NCBI GenBank assembly: GCA_903834675.1
Contig: CAILKC010000266.1
Location: forward strand, 1-6,594
Direction: 5' to 3'
Length of the DNA: 6,594 bases
Origin: an uncultured Victivallales bacterium
Lineage (GTDB): Bacteria > Verrucomicrobiota > Lentisphaeria > Oligosphaerales > JAFGRS01
The first letter of the stretch is position 1. Each line of letters begins with the position of its first letter. Shown in pieces: positions 1 to 5,727 of the stretch. The notes beneath the pieces are model-generated. The model had not been told where the DNA came from, made no database searches, and worked only from the letters and a program-made list of their open reading frames with translations. The position numbers were made by a program, and so were the translations under genes.

Positions 1-189
1 CGGTCGCAGGCGGCGGGTTGCGGGGGCGCGGCGGCCGGGGTGGCGCAGCGTCCGCGGCGGCCGTCGGGGGCGGCGCGGGTCGGGGATGCGGGGCTCGGGG
101 CGGCGGGGGTTCCGGCGCCGGCGGCAGAATGGGTTGCGTTACGTGACCCTTGGCGGGGCGCTTGCCCAACAGGCCAAGAAGCTTCTTGA
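1..189 (+). CDS. possible 3' end of an upstream gene (partial, uncertain)
   Basis: Frame 1 is open from the window edge to a TGA at 187-189 and would encode 62 residues. Most of it is Ala/Gly/Pro/Arg-rich low complexity. The last part reads AEWVALRDPW followed by about 12 more residues. In bases 1-130 the third codon position is nearly all G or C and the second is more mixed, which is the periodicity expected of coding DNA in a high-GC genome. Frame 2 is also open (to 241) and frame 3 is open to 146, so the choice of frame is weak. No domain is recognisable. It could be a low-complexity C-terminal tail or simply non-coding G-rich DNA. Confidence 0.25.
   Translation, partial: RSQAAGCGGAAAGVAQRPRRPSGAARVGDAGLGAAGVPAPAAEWVALRDPWRGACPTGQEAS
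66..109 (+). other. G-rich tract with G-quadruplex motif
   Basis: Six runs of three to five G lie at 66-70, 77-79, 82-85, 90-93, 97-100 and 105-109, separated by loops of two to six bases. This satisfies the usual G3+N1-7 quadruplex pattern with two spare runs. The G bias on the plus strand covers most of bases 1-110. Formation of a quadruplex is inferred, not shown. Confidence 0.5.
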
Positions 190-545
190 GAAATGCACGA
201 GGCAAGATCAACTACTCCTGCGACCGCGGACGGCGTTGTGAGGCACGGGCACTACCAGCAGACCGAGTGAGTTCGAGAAAACCACCAAGCCTGGGTAATG
301 TAGCGCCGGCTTCGGGGCTGGCAATACGTACCCGCCAGCGCTGCGGTTTCAGAGCGTGAGGGGGCTTTCGCGAATCCCCGCGGATCTCTGCCAGAGCCTC
401 TGTTTGGCAATCCCGGCCGGCGCGAAGGTCTTTTCCGGCCACGGTTCCGCCAACCAACGGCGCCGGGGCTGGTCTAAGCACGGCAAACGGTGGCCCGGCC
501 GCGCCGGGGCTGGTGGCGCCAATGCCTGTAGCGTGGGAGGTTGTC
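190..545 (+). other. gene-free leader upstream of the dnaJ-like gene
   Basis: I find no convincing gene, tRNA or mobile element here. Short frames exist on both strands but have no ribosome binding site or recognisable domain. Visible structure includes an inverted repeat GCTGGC/GCCAGC (317-322 and 334-339), GGCCGG/CCGGCC (415-420 and 435-440) with a 14-base loop, and GCGCC/GGCGC (501-505 and 515-519) just upstream of the dnaJ-like start. A 14-base direct repeat GCGCCGGGGCTGGT occurs at 460-473 and 501-514. No CIRCE-type heat-shock operator and no good -35/-10 pair were seen, so the promoter is not assigned. Confidence 0.5.
535..540 (+). promoter_or_regulatory. ribosome binding site of the dnaJ-like gene
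   Basis: GGGAGG ends five bases before the ATG at 546. This selects that ATG over the in-frame GTG at 513 and ATG at 522, which lack a comparable site and would add residues before the normal J-domain start. Confidence 0.75.
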
Positions 546-1556
546 ATGGCCGTCGAGTTCAGAGACTACTATCAGGTGCTGGGGGTGCCGAAGAGCGCCA
601 GCGCCGATGAGATCAAGAAGGCGTTTCGCAAGCTGGCGCGCAAGTACCATCCCGACGTCGCCAAGGACAAGAAGACGTCCGAAGGCAAGTTCAAAGACAT
701 TAACGAGGCCTACGAGGTCCTGGGCGATCCGAAGAATCGGGCGAAGTACGATCAACTGGGAGCGCAATGGAAGAGCGGGGCGCAGGGCCAACCGCCACCG
801 GGTTGGCAAGGTGGTCGGCCGCACCCGTCTGGACGCGGAGCGGCGGGCGATGAGTTCCGCTTCGAGGGCACGGGCCTGAGCGACTTTTTCGAGCGGTTCT
901 TCGGTGGCCGGGCGGGCCGTTCACGTGGCAGTTCGCCCTTCGAGGCCCAGGGGTTTGGCGAGGGTGCCGAGACCCCCTGGGAAGATGCCGCCGCCGGGCC
1001 CCGCGGTCAGGATGTGCAGGGAGAGATTCTCATCGCGCTGGACGAGGTGCTCAAGGGGGCGACGCGGGAGATCGTGATGCAGCGGACCAACGCCCGCACA
1101 GGGCAGGCGGTAACGCAGCACTACGAGGTACGCATCCCCGCCGGGATCCAGGACGGCCAGTCCATCCGTTTGCGGGGTCAGGGCGACGGCGGTCCCGGCG
1201 GTGGCACCGCCGGGGACCTGTACCTGTGCGTCCGCTACGCCCAGCATCCCGATTTTCGCACCCGGGGCGCCGATCTGCTCACCACCCTGATCCTGGCGCC
1301 GTGGGAAGCGGTCCTGGGCGGGACGATGCGCCTGCACACCCTGGATGGAACGATCTCGCTGAAGGTCCCGGCAGGCACGCAACAAGGGCAGCAGCTGCGT
1401 GTGCGTGGCAAGGGTCTGCCGACCGGCGCGGCCACCCGGGGCGATCTCTACGTCGGCATTCTGATCCAGGTGCCGACGCAGGCCAGCGCCGAGGAGAAAC
1501 GCCTGTGGCGAGAACTGGCCACCGCCTCGGACTTCAAACCCCGACGCAGCGCCTGA
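546..1556 (+). CDS. cbpA: DnaJ C-terminal domain co-chaperone (class B, CbpA-like)
   Basis: This encodes a 336-residue cytoplasmic Hsp40-type co-chaperone expected to stimulate the ATPase of DnaK and deliver substrates. Residues about 5-70 form a J domain starting [10 protein letters not shown], with the essential HPD motif at 35-37 and an ending [12 protein letters not shown]. Residues about 70-150 are a Gly/Phe/Pro-rich linker containing [11 protein letters not shown]. The rest is the two-lobed DnaJ C-terminal substrate-binding region, with the paired signatures [17 protein letters not shown] and [18 protein letters not shown]. The four CxxCxGxG zinc-finger repeats of DnaJ proper are absent, so this is a class B protein of the CbpA/DjlA-independent type; length agrees with that family. 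The start follows a GGGAGG site. The gene stands alone on the plus strand and is convergent with the minus-strand block; no grpE or dnaK is in view. The symbol cbpA is by family resemblance, and nucleoid binding is not implied. Confidence 0.93.
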   Translation: MAVEFRDYYQVLGVPKSASADEIKKAFRKLARKYHPDVAKDKKTSEGKFKDINEAYEVLGDPKNRAKYDQLGAQWKSGAQGQPPPGWQGGRPHPSGRGAAGDEFRFEGTGLSDFFERFFGGRAGRSRGSSPFEAQGFGEGAETPWEDAAAGPRGQDVQGEILIALDEVLKGATREIVMQRTNARTGQAVTQHYEVRIPAGIQDGQSIRLRGQGDGGPGGGTAGDLYLCVRYAQHPDFRTRGADLLTTLILAPWEAVLGGTMRLHTLDGTISLKVPAGTQQGQQLRVRGKGLPTGAATRGDLYVGILIQVPTQASAEEKRLWRELATASDFKPRRSA

Positions 1557-1585
1557 AGGCTGCGGACGGGCCTTGCAGAACCCCA

Positions 1586-1711
1586 CGTCTGGCCCTGGAT
1601 CCCGCGCTGGCAAGCCCGTTGCGGGCAGGTTCGCGGTATCCACCGTCTGCCGGAGCCCAGATACGGCGGAAGCCCCGGCGGGGCCGGGGCGGACCGCCGC
1701 CCTCCAGGCGG
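1586..1711 (+). repeat. intergenic structured repeat, copy 1
   Basis: This 126-bp unit begins CGTCTGGCCCTGGA and ends CCTCCAGGCGG, and it is repeated at 1746-1855. It can form three small hairpins: GCCCG-TTG-CGGGC (1614-1626), GCCCC-GGC-GGGGC (1672-1684) and ACCGCC/GGCGGT with an eight-base loop (1693-1712). Relative to copy 2 it has about 16 extra bases near 1638-1653. The strand given is arbitrary. No flanking target duplication or transposase is visible. Confidence 0.8.
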
Positions 1712-1745
1712 TTCGGCGCGTTCCGGGCGAACCGGAAAGGAACCG

Positions 1746-1855
1746 CGTCTGGCCCTGGAGCCCGCGCTGCCAAGCCTGTTCCGGGCGGGTTCGCGGTACC
1801 CCAGATACGGCGGAAGCCCCGGCGGGGCCGGTGCGGACCGCCGGCCTCCAGGCGG
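1746..1855 (+). repeat. intergenic structured repeat, copy 2
   Basis: This 110-bp unit has the same orientation as copy 1, and the longest shared block covers AGATACGGCGGAAGCCCCGG and its continuation. The first hairpin differs from copy 1 but still pairs, GCCTG-TTC-CGGGC (1774-1786) with one T-G wobble. The second, GCCCC-GGC-GGGGC (1816-1828), is unchanged. The third keeps a five-pair stem CCGCC/GGCGG (1838-1842 and 1851-1855) and the CCTCCA loop. Retained pairing despite substitutions suggests that the folded form matters. The unit ends 13 bases before the stop codon of the radical SAM gene. Confidence 0.8.
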
Positions 1856-1868
1856 GATGCGGGTGAGC

Positions 1869-3143
1869 CTAAGGTTCTGCCAGAGCCTCCGGGAACAGCG
1901 CGTTCCCTGGCACCGAGTCGGGACCGCAGGCGCAGACGTAGTGTTCCGGCGTCATCCCCAGTTCGTCGCGCAGCGCCGTCCACATCTCGGGCGTCTCGCC
2001 GCAGAGGGCGATACGGGTACTCGGCGACAGGGCCCGGATGCGCTCGATGAAGAAGCGGTACACGCGGGCCCGCAACTCGTCGGGGAAGAGCTGTTTGCCG
2101 TTGGGGAGGATGGGGCGTGGGCGTTGCTCGGGCGGCAAGGCCGCGAGGTGATCGACGGCCGCGACGAACTCCGGGTCCCACAGGGTCAGGTCGAAGATGT
2201 CCCGGACGCGGCTGGGTTCGATCCATTTGAGCGTGTCCATGGTCAGCACGTCAGGGCGGACACGGCTGAGGTACTCCGCCAGCATCTGTTCATTCTCCTG
2301 TTCCCAGTTCTGCACGGGGATGATCGGCGAGAACCGGGCCCGCACGACATAGCCGGCCGCCTGGCATTTCGCGGCGGCGGCGATGCGCGCGGCCAGCGGC
2401 GGCGCCTCTTTCTCGATGAGACGGCTGACGGTAGCGCAGGAGAGGGTCCAACAGACGATGGTGCGACCGCGATGGTCGAGGTTGAGGAGAAAGTCGACGT
2501 TGTGGCTCTTGGTGTAGAGCATCAGGAAGGCCTCGCGGGCGGCGAAGAACTCCACCAGCCCCTTGCACCAGCCATACTCCGGCTCGAAGGCGGGCGCATC
2601 GGTGTGGTTATCGTATTTGTAGAGCTTGAGCCACGGGGTCTCGCGGACGAGGGCGTCGAGGCGGGCCAGGTACTCTTCCAGGTTCAGCATGAGGTTGACG
2701 AAGCCGCCGATGTTGCAGTAGTCGCAGGTATGCAGGCAGCCCCACACCGAGTGCAGTTCGTGGGCGTTCTGGCAGATGCCGAGCTGGGTGGCACGGGTGG
2801 CGCGGCCGTCGCGGAAGGTCCAGGCGCCGTCGCCGAGCAAGTACCAGGACTTCAGGTGCGGGTACTGCGCCCGCAACTGCGCCAGCTCGGGGTCAGCGCT
2901 CCATCTGAAGCGGCTGAAGACGAGAGCGCGCTCGGGCCCCAGCTTCAGTTGGCCGGTACGGCGGCTGTGGATGTCGCCCCAGCCGCTCCGCCCGACGATG
3001 TCGTTGAGCTGCGCATCGTTCACGACCTGCGGTGCTGTGGCACAGACGATGCCAGGCAACAGGCGCTCCAGGCGGGCGCGGCACAGGGAGTCGCCCAAGA
3101 CGTTCTCGTGAACGTAGATGGCAGACGCCTTGACGGGGTACAT
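1869..3143 (-). CDS. spore photoproduct lyase-family radical SAM protein
   Basis: This 424-residue protein carries the radical SAM cluster motif C-x3-C-x2-C at Cys136, Cys140 and Cys143 (GCLHTCDYC), which binds a 4Fe-4S cluster and S-adenosylmethionine. Its overall plan follows spore photoproduct lyase (SPL/COG1533): an N-terminal segment with AIYVHENVLGDSLCRARL, the cluster loop, then TKSHNVDFLLNLDHRGRTIV (211-230), a VSRLIEKEAPPLAARIAAA segment (239-257) and AGYVVRARFSPIIPVQNW (263-280). Classical SPL is about 340 residues, so this is longer, chiefly after residue 300. The region matching the SPL hydrogen-donor cysteine appears as YDNHTD (177-182), with Asn where SPL has Cys, by eye. Repair of thymine photoproducts is therefore not assured. 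The ATG follows GGAGA at a seven-base spacing. It lies 21 bp after the oxidoreductase gene and is probably cotranscribed with it. Confidence 0.85.
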   Translation of the reverse strand: MYPVKASAIYVHENVLGDSLCRARLERLLPGIVCATAPQVVNDAQLNDIVGRSGWGDIHSRRTGQLKLGPERALVFSRFRWSADPELAQLRAQYPHLKSWYLLGDGAWTFRDGRATRATQLGICQNAHELHSVWGCLHTCDYCNIGGFVNLMLNLEEYLARLDALVRETPWLKLYKYDNHTDAPAFEPEYGWCKGLVEFFAAREAFLMLYTKSHNVDFLLNLDHRGRTIVCWTLSCATVSRLIEKEAPPLAARIAAAAKCQAAGYVVRARFSPIIPVQNWEQENEQMLAEYLSRVRPDVLTMDTLKWIEPSRVRDIFDLTLWDPEFVAAVDHLAALPPEQRPRPILPNGKQLFPDELRARVYRFFIERIRALSPSTRIALCGETPEMWTALRDELGMTPEHYVCACGPDSVPGNALFPEALAEP

Positions 3144-3164
3144 GGTTAGCTCTCCGCCGCGCCC

Positions 3165-4418
3165 TTACTCTCCATGGTAGCCCACCGCAGCCCAGTCCTG
3201 CCGGGCCTGCGCGAGCCCTGCGGGCGTCGGTTGGATGTCGCCCAGGATGCTGCAGGGCTGGCGGTAGGGCTCGGGCGCCAGGGGATTGGGCGTGTAGTGG
3301 TCCTGCTCGAACTGCCGGCGCACGGCCTCCTGGCGGAAGTCCGGAATCTCAAAGGGCGCCGAGTCGGCCAGAACGCTACGCCAGGCGAAGACGCCGGCGA
3401 GGCTCATGTCGAGGCCGCGGTAGAGGTTCATCCACGGTTGCCGTCCTGTACGGATAGCCTCGGCAAAATGGAACAGCGTGAAGAAGTCGCCACCGCCATG
3501 ACCCGCGGCCGTGGCCTCGCGGTGGTGCTGCGGGAAGTCGGGCGCATAGACCGTCTCGGTCGGCACGCCCTCGGGTTTCTCCCAGGGTTCACGCCAGAGC
3601 CGCAGGCGCCCGCCGCCGCCATGGCGGCAGGATTCCATCAGCCCACGCTGGCAATGAATGCGGGTGTAGTTGCCATGACCACGCAGGGCGCCTTGCAGAA
3701 TCTTGGCCACCGCACCGTTGTCCATACGGCACATCAGGATGCCGGCAATGTCGGTGCGCCTGGCGCCCATGATATGGCTGGCATCCGTGTAGTCGTAGGG
3801 CACGACGAAGCCATTGACCTTGACCGGGCGGGTGTCGGTGACGTACATGACCGGGCCCAAAGCATGCGTGCAGTAGTAGATCCCCCACGGCAGCCAGTTG
3901 CGCCAGTGGTTCACCCCACAACTCCGGCTGTTCTTGACGCCGGCAGGGTCCGGGTGTACGTACTCCGCCTCGCCGTACTTGAACTCGCCCCAGTCCCCCG
4001 TCTCATAAAGGCGCCGCATCTCCTGGTTGTGGGCCATGAACGGGTAGTTCTCGGCAAACATGTAGATGCGGTCATGCGCCTTCTCGAAGGCCCGCGCCAG
4101 CGCCACTCCCTCGGCCGGGGTATGGCATGCCGCGCATTCGCTCATGACGTGCTTGCCGGCGGCGAAGGCCTTGACCGCGAACGGCGCGTGTTCGTGGAAG
4201 TAATTGGCCAGGACGACCGCGTCCATGTCATGCTCGAGGAAGCGCTCGTAGTCCGTATACGCGGTTACGCCCCAGCGCTTCGACTCCTCGCGTAGCTTCT
4301 CCTCCCAGGTGTCGCACACCGCCACCAGTTGAAAGCCCAGGTGCGCGGCATTCATGAAGGTCCGGCCGCGGCCGATGCCGACCACGCCGACGCGGATGGG
4401 GGGATGTGTGGCTGCCAT
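3165..4418 (-). CDS. Gfo/Idh/MocA-family NAD(P)-dependent oxidoreductase
   Basis: This 417-residue protein has an N-terminal Rossmann fold (about 8-125) with IRVGVVGIGRG and the nucleotide loop G14-x-G16-x-G18, then VAVCD with Asp36 at the end of the second strand. The C-terminal alpha/beta substrate domain contains THALGPV (184-190) and GHGGGDFF (306-313). Family members oxidise or reduce sugars, inositols and sugar nucleotides; some (GH109) use NAD to hydrolyse glycosides. The normal 'EKP' motif after GKHV is replaced by SECAAC (93-98), so the usual lysine is missing. The THxLGP and HGGxDF motifs recall the GH109-like branch, so a glycosidase is possible; substrate unknown. No signal peptide is apparent. 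ATG 4418 is chosen because GGGAG lies six bases upstream and the Rossmann strand starts nine residues later; an extension to 4676 would run into manC and adds low-quality sequence. Confidence 0.92.
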   Translation of the reverse strand: MAATHPPIRVGVVGIGRGRTFMNAAHLGFQLVAVCDTWEEKLREESKRWGVTAYTDYERFLEHDMDAVVLANYFHEHAPFAVKAFAAGKHVMSECAACHTPAEGVALARAFEKAHDRIYMFAENYPFMAHNQEMRRLYETGDWGEFKYGEAEYVHPDPAGVKNSRSCGVNHWRNWLPWGIYYCTHALGPVMYVTDTRPVKVNGFVVPYDYTDASHIMGARRTDIAGILMCRMDNGAVAKILQGALRGHGNYTRIHCQRGLMESCRHGGGGRLRLWREPWEKPEGVPTETVYAPDFPQHHREATAAGHGGGDFFTLFHFAEAIRTGRQPWMNLYRGLDMSLAGVFAWRSVLADSAPFEIPDFRQEAVRRQFEQDHYTPNPLAPEPYRQPCSILGDIQPTPAGLAQARQDWAAVGYHGE

Positions 4419-4435
4419 AGGCTGCTCCCGCAGGT

Positions 4436-4471
4436 TAGTCAGAGGTGTCGGACCTGTCAGACCTGTCGGAC
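4436..4471 (-). repeat. 9-nt tandem repeat between manC and the oxidoreductase gene
   Basis: Read on the minus strand, four contiguous 9-nt units occur: GTCCGACAG, GTCTGACAG, GTCCGACAC and a decayed CTCTGACTA. They fill most of the 70-base gap between the ManC stop and the oxidoreductase start. Units two and three differ from the first by one base each. It is non-coding. Its length probably varies among strains by replication slippage. Confidence 0.8.
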
Positions 4472-4482
4472 GGGTCGACCCG
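4471..4482. repeat. 12-bp perfect palindrome after manC
   Basis: CGGGTCGACCCG is a perfect palindrome directly adjoining the tandem repeat and six bases past the manC stop. With one mismatch on each side it extends to about 20 bases (CGG-c-core-t-CCG). It might be a protein-binding site or part of a weak hairpin. No T-run follows, so it is not called a terminator. Confidence 0.55.
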
Positions 4483-4488
4483 GCCGTC

Positions 4489-5598
4489 TCAGAGCTGCGT
4501 CGCCTGGCGGCGGCGCAACTCCTCCACGACCTCCTTGACGCGCTGGGCCTGACTCTTGGGCACGACCAGCACGCCGTCCTCACTGACCACGACCACCAGG
4601 TCCCGCACGCCGAGCACGGCCACCGCCATGCGTGGCGCCCCGGGGCCATTGACCACGATGCTGTTCTGCGAATCAATCACGACCGGGTCCCCGACCAGCA
4701 CGTTGCCGCGGCTGTCCGCGGCCAGCGAGCGTTCGAGCGCGTCCCACGTCCCCAGGTCGTCCCAGGCGAAGCGCCCGCGAGCGACGAGCACATGCCGGGC
4801 GCCTTCCAGAAGCGCGTAGTCGATGGACTTGTCGGGCAGGCGGGTGAAGAGCTCGTCGGCGCCGCTCTGGTCGCCGCGCCGCAGGGCGGCCTCGAGGTCA
4901 CGGCACGCCCGCGCGTAGAGCGGGTTGGCATGGCTGAGTTCGGCGAGGAAGACGTTCAGCCGCCAGAAGAACATGCCGCTGTTCCAGTAGAAGCCATCCT
5001 GGGCGACGTAGCGGTGCGCCGTATCCGCATCGGGCTTCTCATGAAAGCGCAGCACCGGATAGACCGGGAAGCGCCCGGCGGCGCCGGCCACCGGCAGGGC
5101 ATTGACGCCGGTCTCGATGTAGCCATAGCCCGTTTCGGGACGGCTGGGCTGGATCCCGACCGTGACCAGCGCCTCGTGCCGCTCGGCCGCCGCCAGGGCT
5201 GCGGCGATGGTGCCGTGGAAGACCTCCGGGTCCTGGATGCGCTGATCCGCGGTCAGCACGCCCATGGTGATCGTCTCCGGCGGCACGGCAAGCTGTGTGA
5301 GCACCACGGCCGTGGCATACACCAGACAGCCGGCGGTGTTGCGCTTACAGGGTTCCCCAATGATGTGTTCCGGCGCCAGGCCGGTGCCGGCGGCGAGGAT
5401 GGGCGCCACCAGGTGACGCCCGGTCACCACAAAGACGTGTTCGAGGCCGACCAGAGCCGCCGCGCGATCCACCGCCTGCTCGATGAGCGAACGCTGTGGG
5501 TCTGCCAGGCGCAGGAGCTGCTTCGGGTGGCGTTCACGCGACAACGGCCAGAAGCGTTGGCCAGAGCCGCCCGCCATGATGACAATGACGCGCTGCAC
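4489..5598 (-). CDS. manC: mannose-1-phosphate guanylyltransferase
   Basis: This 369-residue cytoplasmic nucleotidyltransferase makes GDP-mannose from mannose 1-phosphate and GTP, supplying mannose for polysaccharides, glycans and GDP-sugar derivatives. The nucleotide-binding signature is MAGGSGQRFWPLSRERHPKQ (8-27). Further family motifs are EPCKRNTA (82-89), VLTADQRI (114-121), RPETGYGYIE (153-162), RFHEKPDADTAHRYV (184-198), YWNSGMFFW (204-212) and SIDYALLEG (258-266) followed by FAWDDLGTW. The C-terminus (about 295-350) is the short beta-helix seen in monofunctional enzymes; there is no phosphomannose isomerase domain, and the length fits the short class. Where relatives usually have LPADH, this has LTADQ, so His is replaced by Gln, and NTAP is NTAG. 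The start is taken as GTG 5598, since GGGGAGG lies eight bases upstream; the alternative at 5637 adds 13 residues before the conserved strand. It probably heads a unit with the two downstream genes. Confidence 0.94.
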   Translation of the reverse strand: MQRVIVIMAGGSGQRFWPLSRERHPKQLLRLADPQRSLIEQAVDRAAALVGLEHVFVVTGRHLVAPILAAGTGLAPEHIIGEPCKRNTAGCLVYATAVVLTQLAVPPETITMGVLTADQRIQDPEVFHGTIAAALAAAERHEALVTVGIQPSRPETGYGYIETGVNALPVAGAAGRFPVYPVLRFHEKPDADTAHRYVAQDGFYWNSGMFFWRLNVFLAELSHANPLYARACRDLEAALRRGDQSGADELFTRLPDKSIDYALLEGARHVLVARGRFAWDDLGTWDALERSLAADSRGNVLVGDPVVIDSQNSIVVNGPGAPRMAVAVLGVRDLVVVVSEDGVLVVPKSQAQRVKEVVEELRRRQATQL

Positions 5599-5605
5599 GG
5601 AGATA

Positions 5606-5614
5606 CCCTCCCCT
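5606..5614 (-). promoter_or_regulatory. ribosome binding site deciding the manC GTG start
   Basis: On the minus strand AGGGGAGGG precedes GTG 5598 by seven to eight bases. It lies inside the alternative longer reading frame from 5637, which argues that translation begins at the GTG. Confidence 0.7.
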
Positions 5615-5655
5615 CGGCAATCTGTCAATCTCGACACTGCACGCGAAGCACAGGA

Positions 5656-5683
5656 AGTTTAGCGCGGCTTGGCAGCGAAACAA
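5656..5683 (-). promoter_or_regulatory. weak candidate promoter for manC
   Basis: In the 129-base gap between the thioredoxin stop and the manC start, the minus strand has TTGTTT (5683-5678) and TAAACT (5661-5656) separated by 16 bases. Each matches the sigma-70 hexamer only partly (three and four of six). It is the most AT-rich spot in the gap, and its position about 60 bases before the GTG is sensible. It is a guess from composition. Confidence 0.2.
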
Positions 5684-5727
5684 GAGGCGATCGCGGGCCT
5701 GTTAGAGCGCTTGCACGGACGGGAAAC

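Larger units (their letters stand above)
1557..1868. other. convergent intergenic gap filled by repeats
   Basis: This 312-base gap separates the stop codons of two convergent genes. It holds two diverged copies of one repeat, described separately, and a spacer hairpin TTCCGG-GCGAA-CCGGAA at 1721-1737. Overlapping that hairpin is a CGGTTCG/CGAACCG inverted repeat (1709-1715 and 1728-1734). Open frames run through it on both strands, but they are rich in Pro/Arg/Gly and differ between the two copies, so I do not call a gene. Its hairpins could help end transcription from both sides, but no T-run follows any of them. Confidence 0.6.

Noticed and set aside
175..188. A perfect 14-bp palindrome CAAGAAGCTTCTTG resembling a heat-shock element near a dnaJ-like gene
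   Set aside because: The resemblance is to the eukaryotic element, it is over 350 bases from the start, and one perfect palindrome of this length is expected by chance in a window this size about as often as not.
387..400. A 14-base match TCTGCCAGAGCCTC to 1876-1889
   Set aside because: No similarity extends beyond it, and the second site is within the C-terminal codons of the radical SAM gene; it is probably coincidence.
1857..3149. A 430-codon plus-strand frame opposite the radical SAM gene
   Set aside because: It is exactly antisense to a gene with clear family motifs, has no recognisable domain or ribosome binding site, and such frames are common in high-GC DNA.
3174..4295. A 373-codon plus-strand frame opposite the oxidoreductase
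   Set aside because: It mirrors the minus-strand codon structure and shows no protein family features.
5680..5700. Possible terminator after the thioredoxin gene (minus-strand AGGC/GCCT followed by CTTGTTT)
   Set aside because: The stem is only four pairs with an eight-base loop and the T-rich tail is interrupted, so it does not meet a usable standard.
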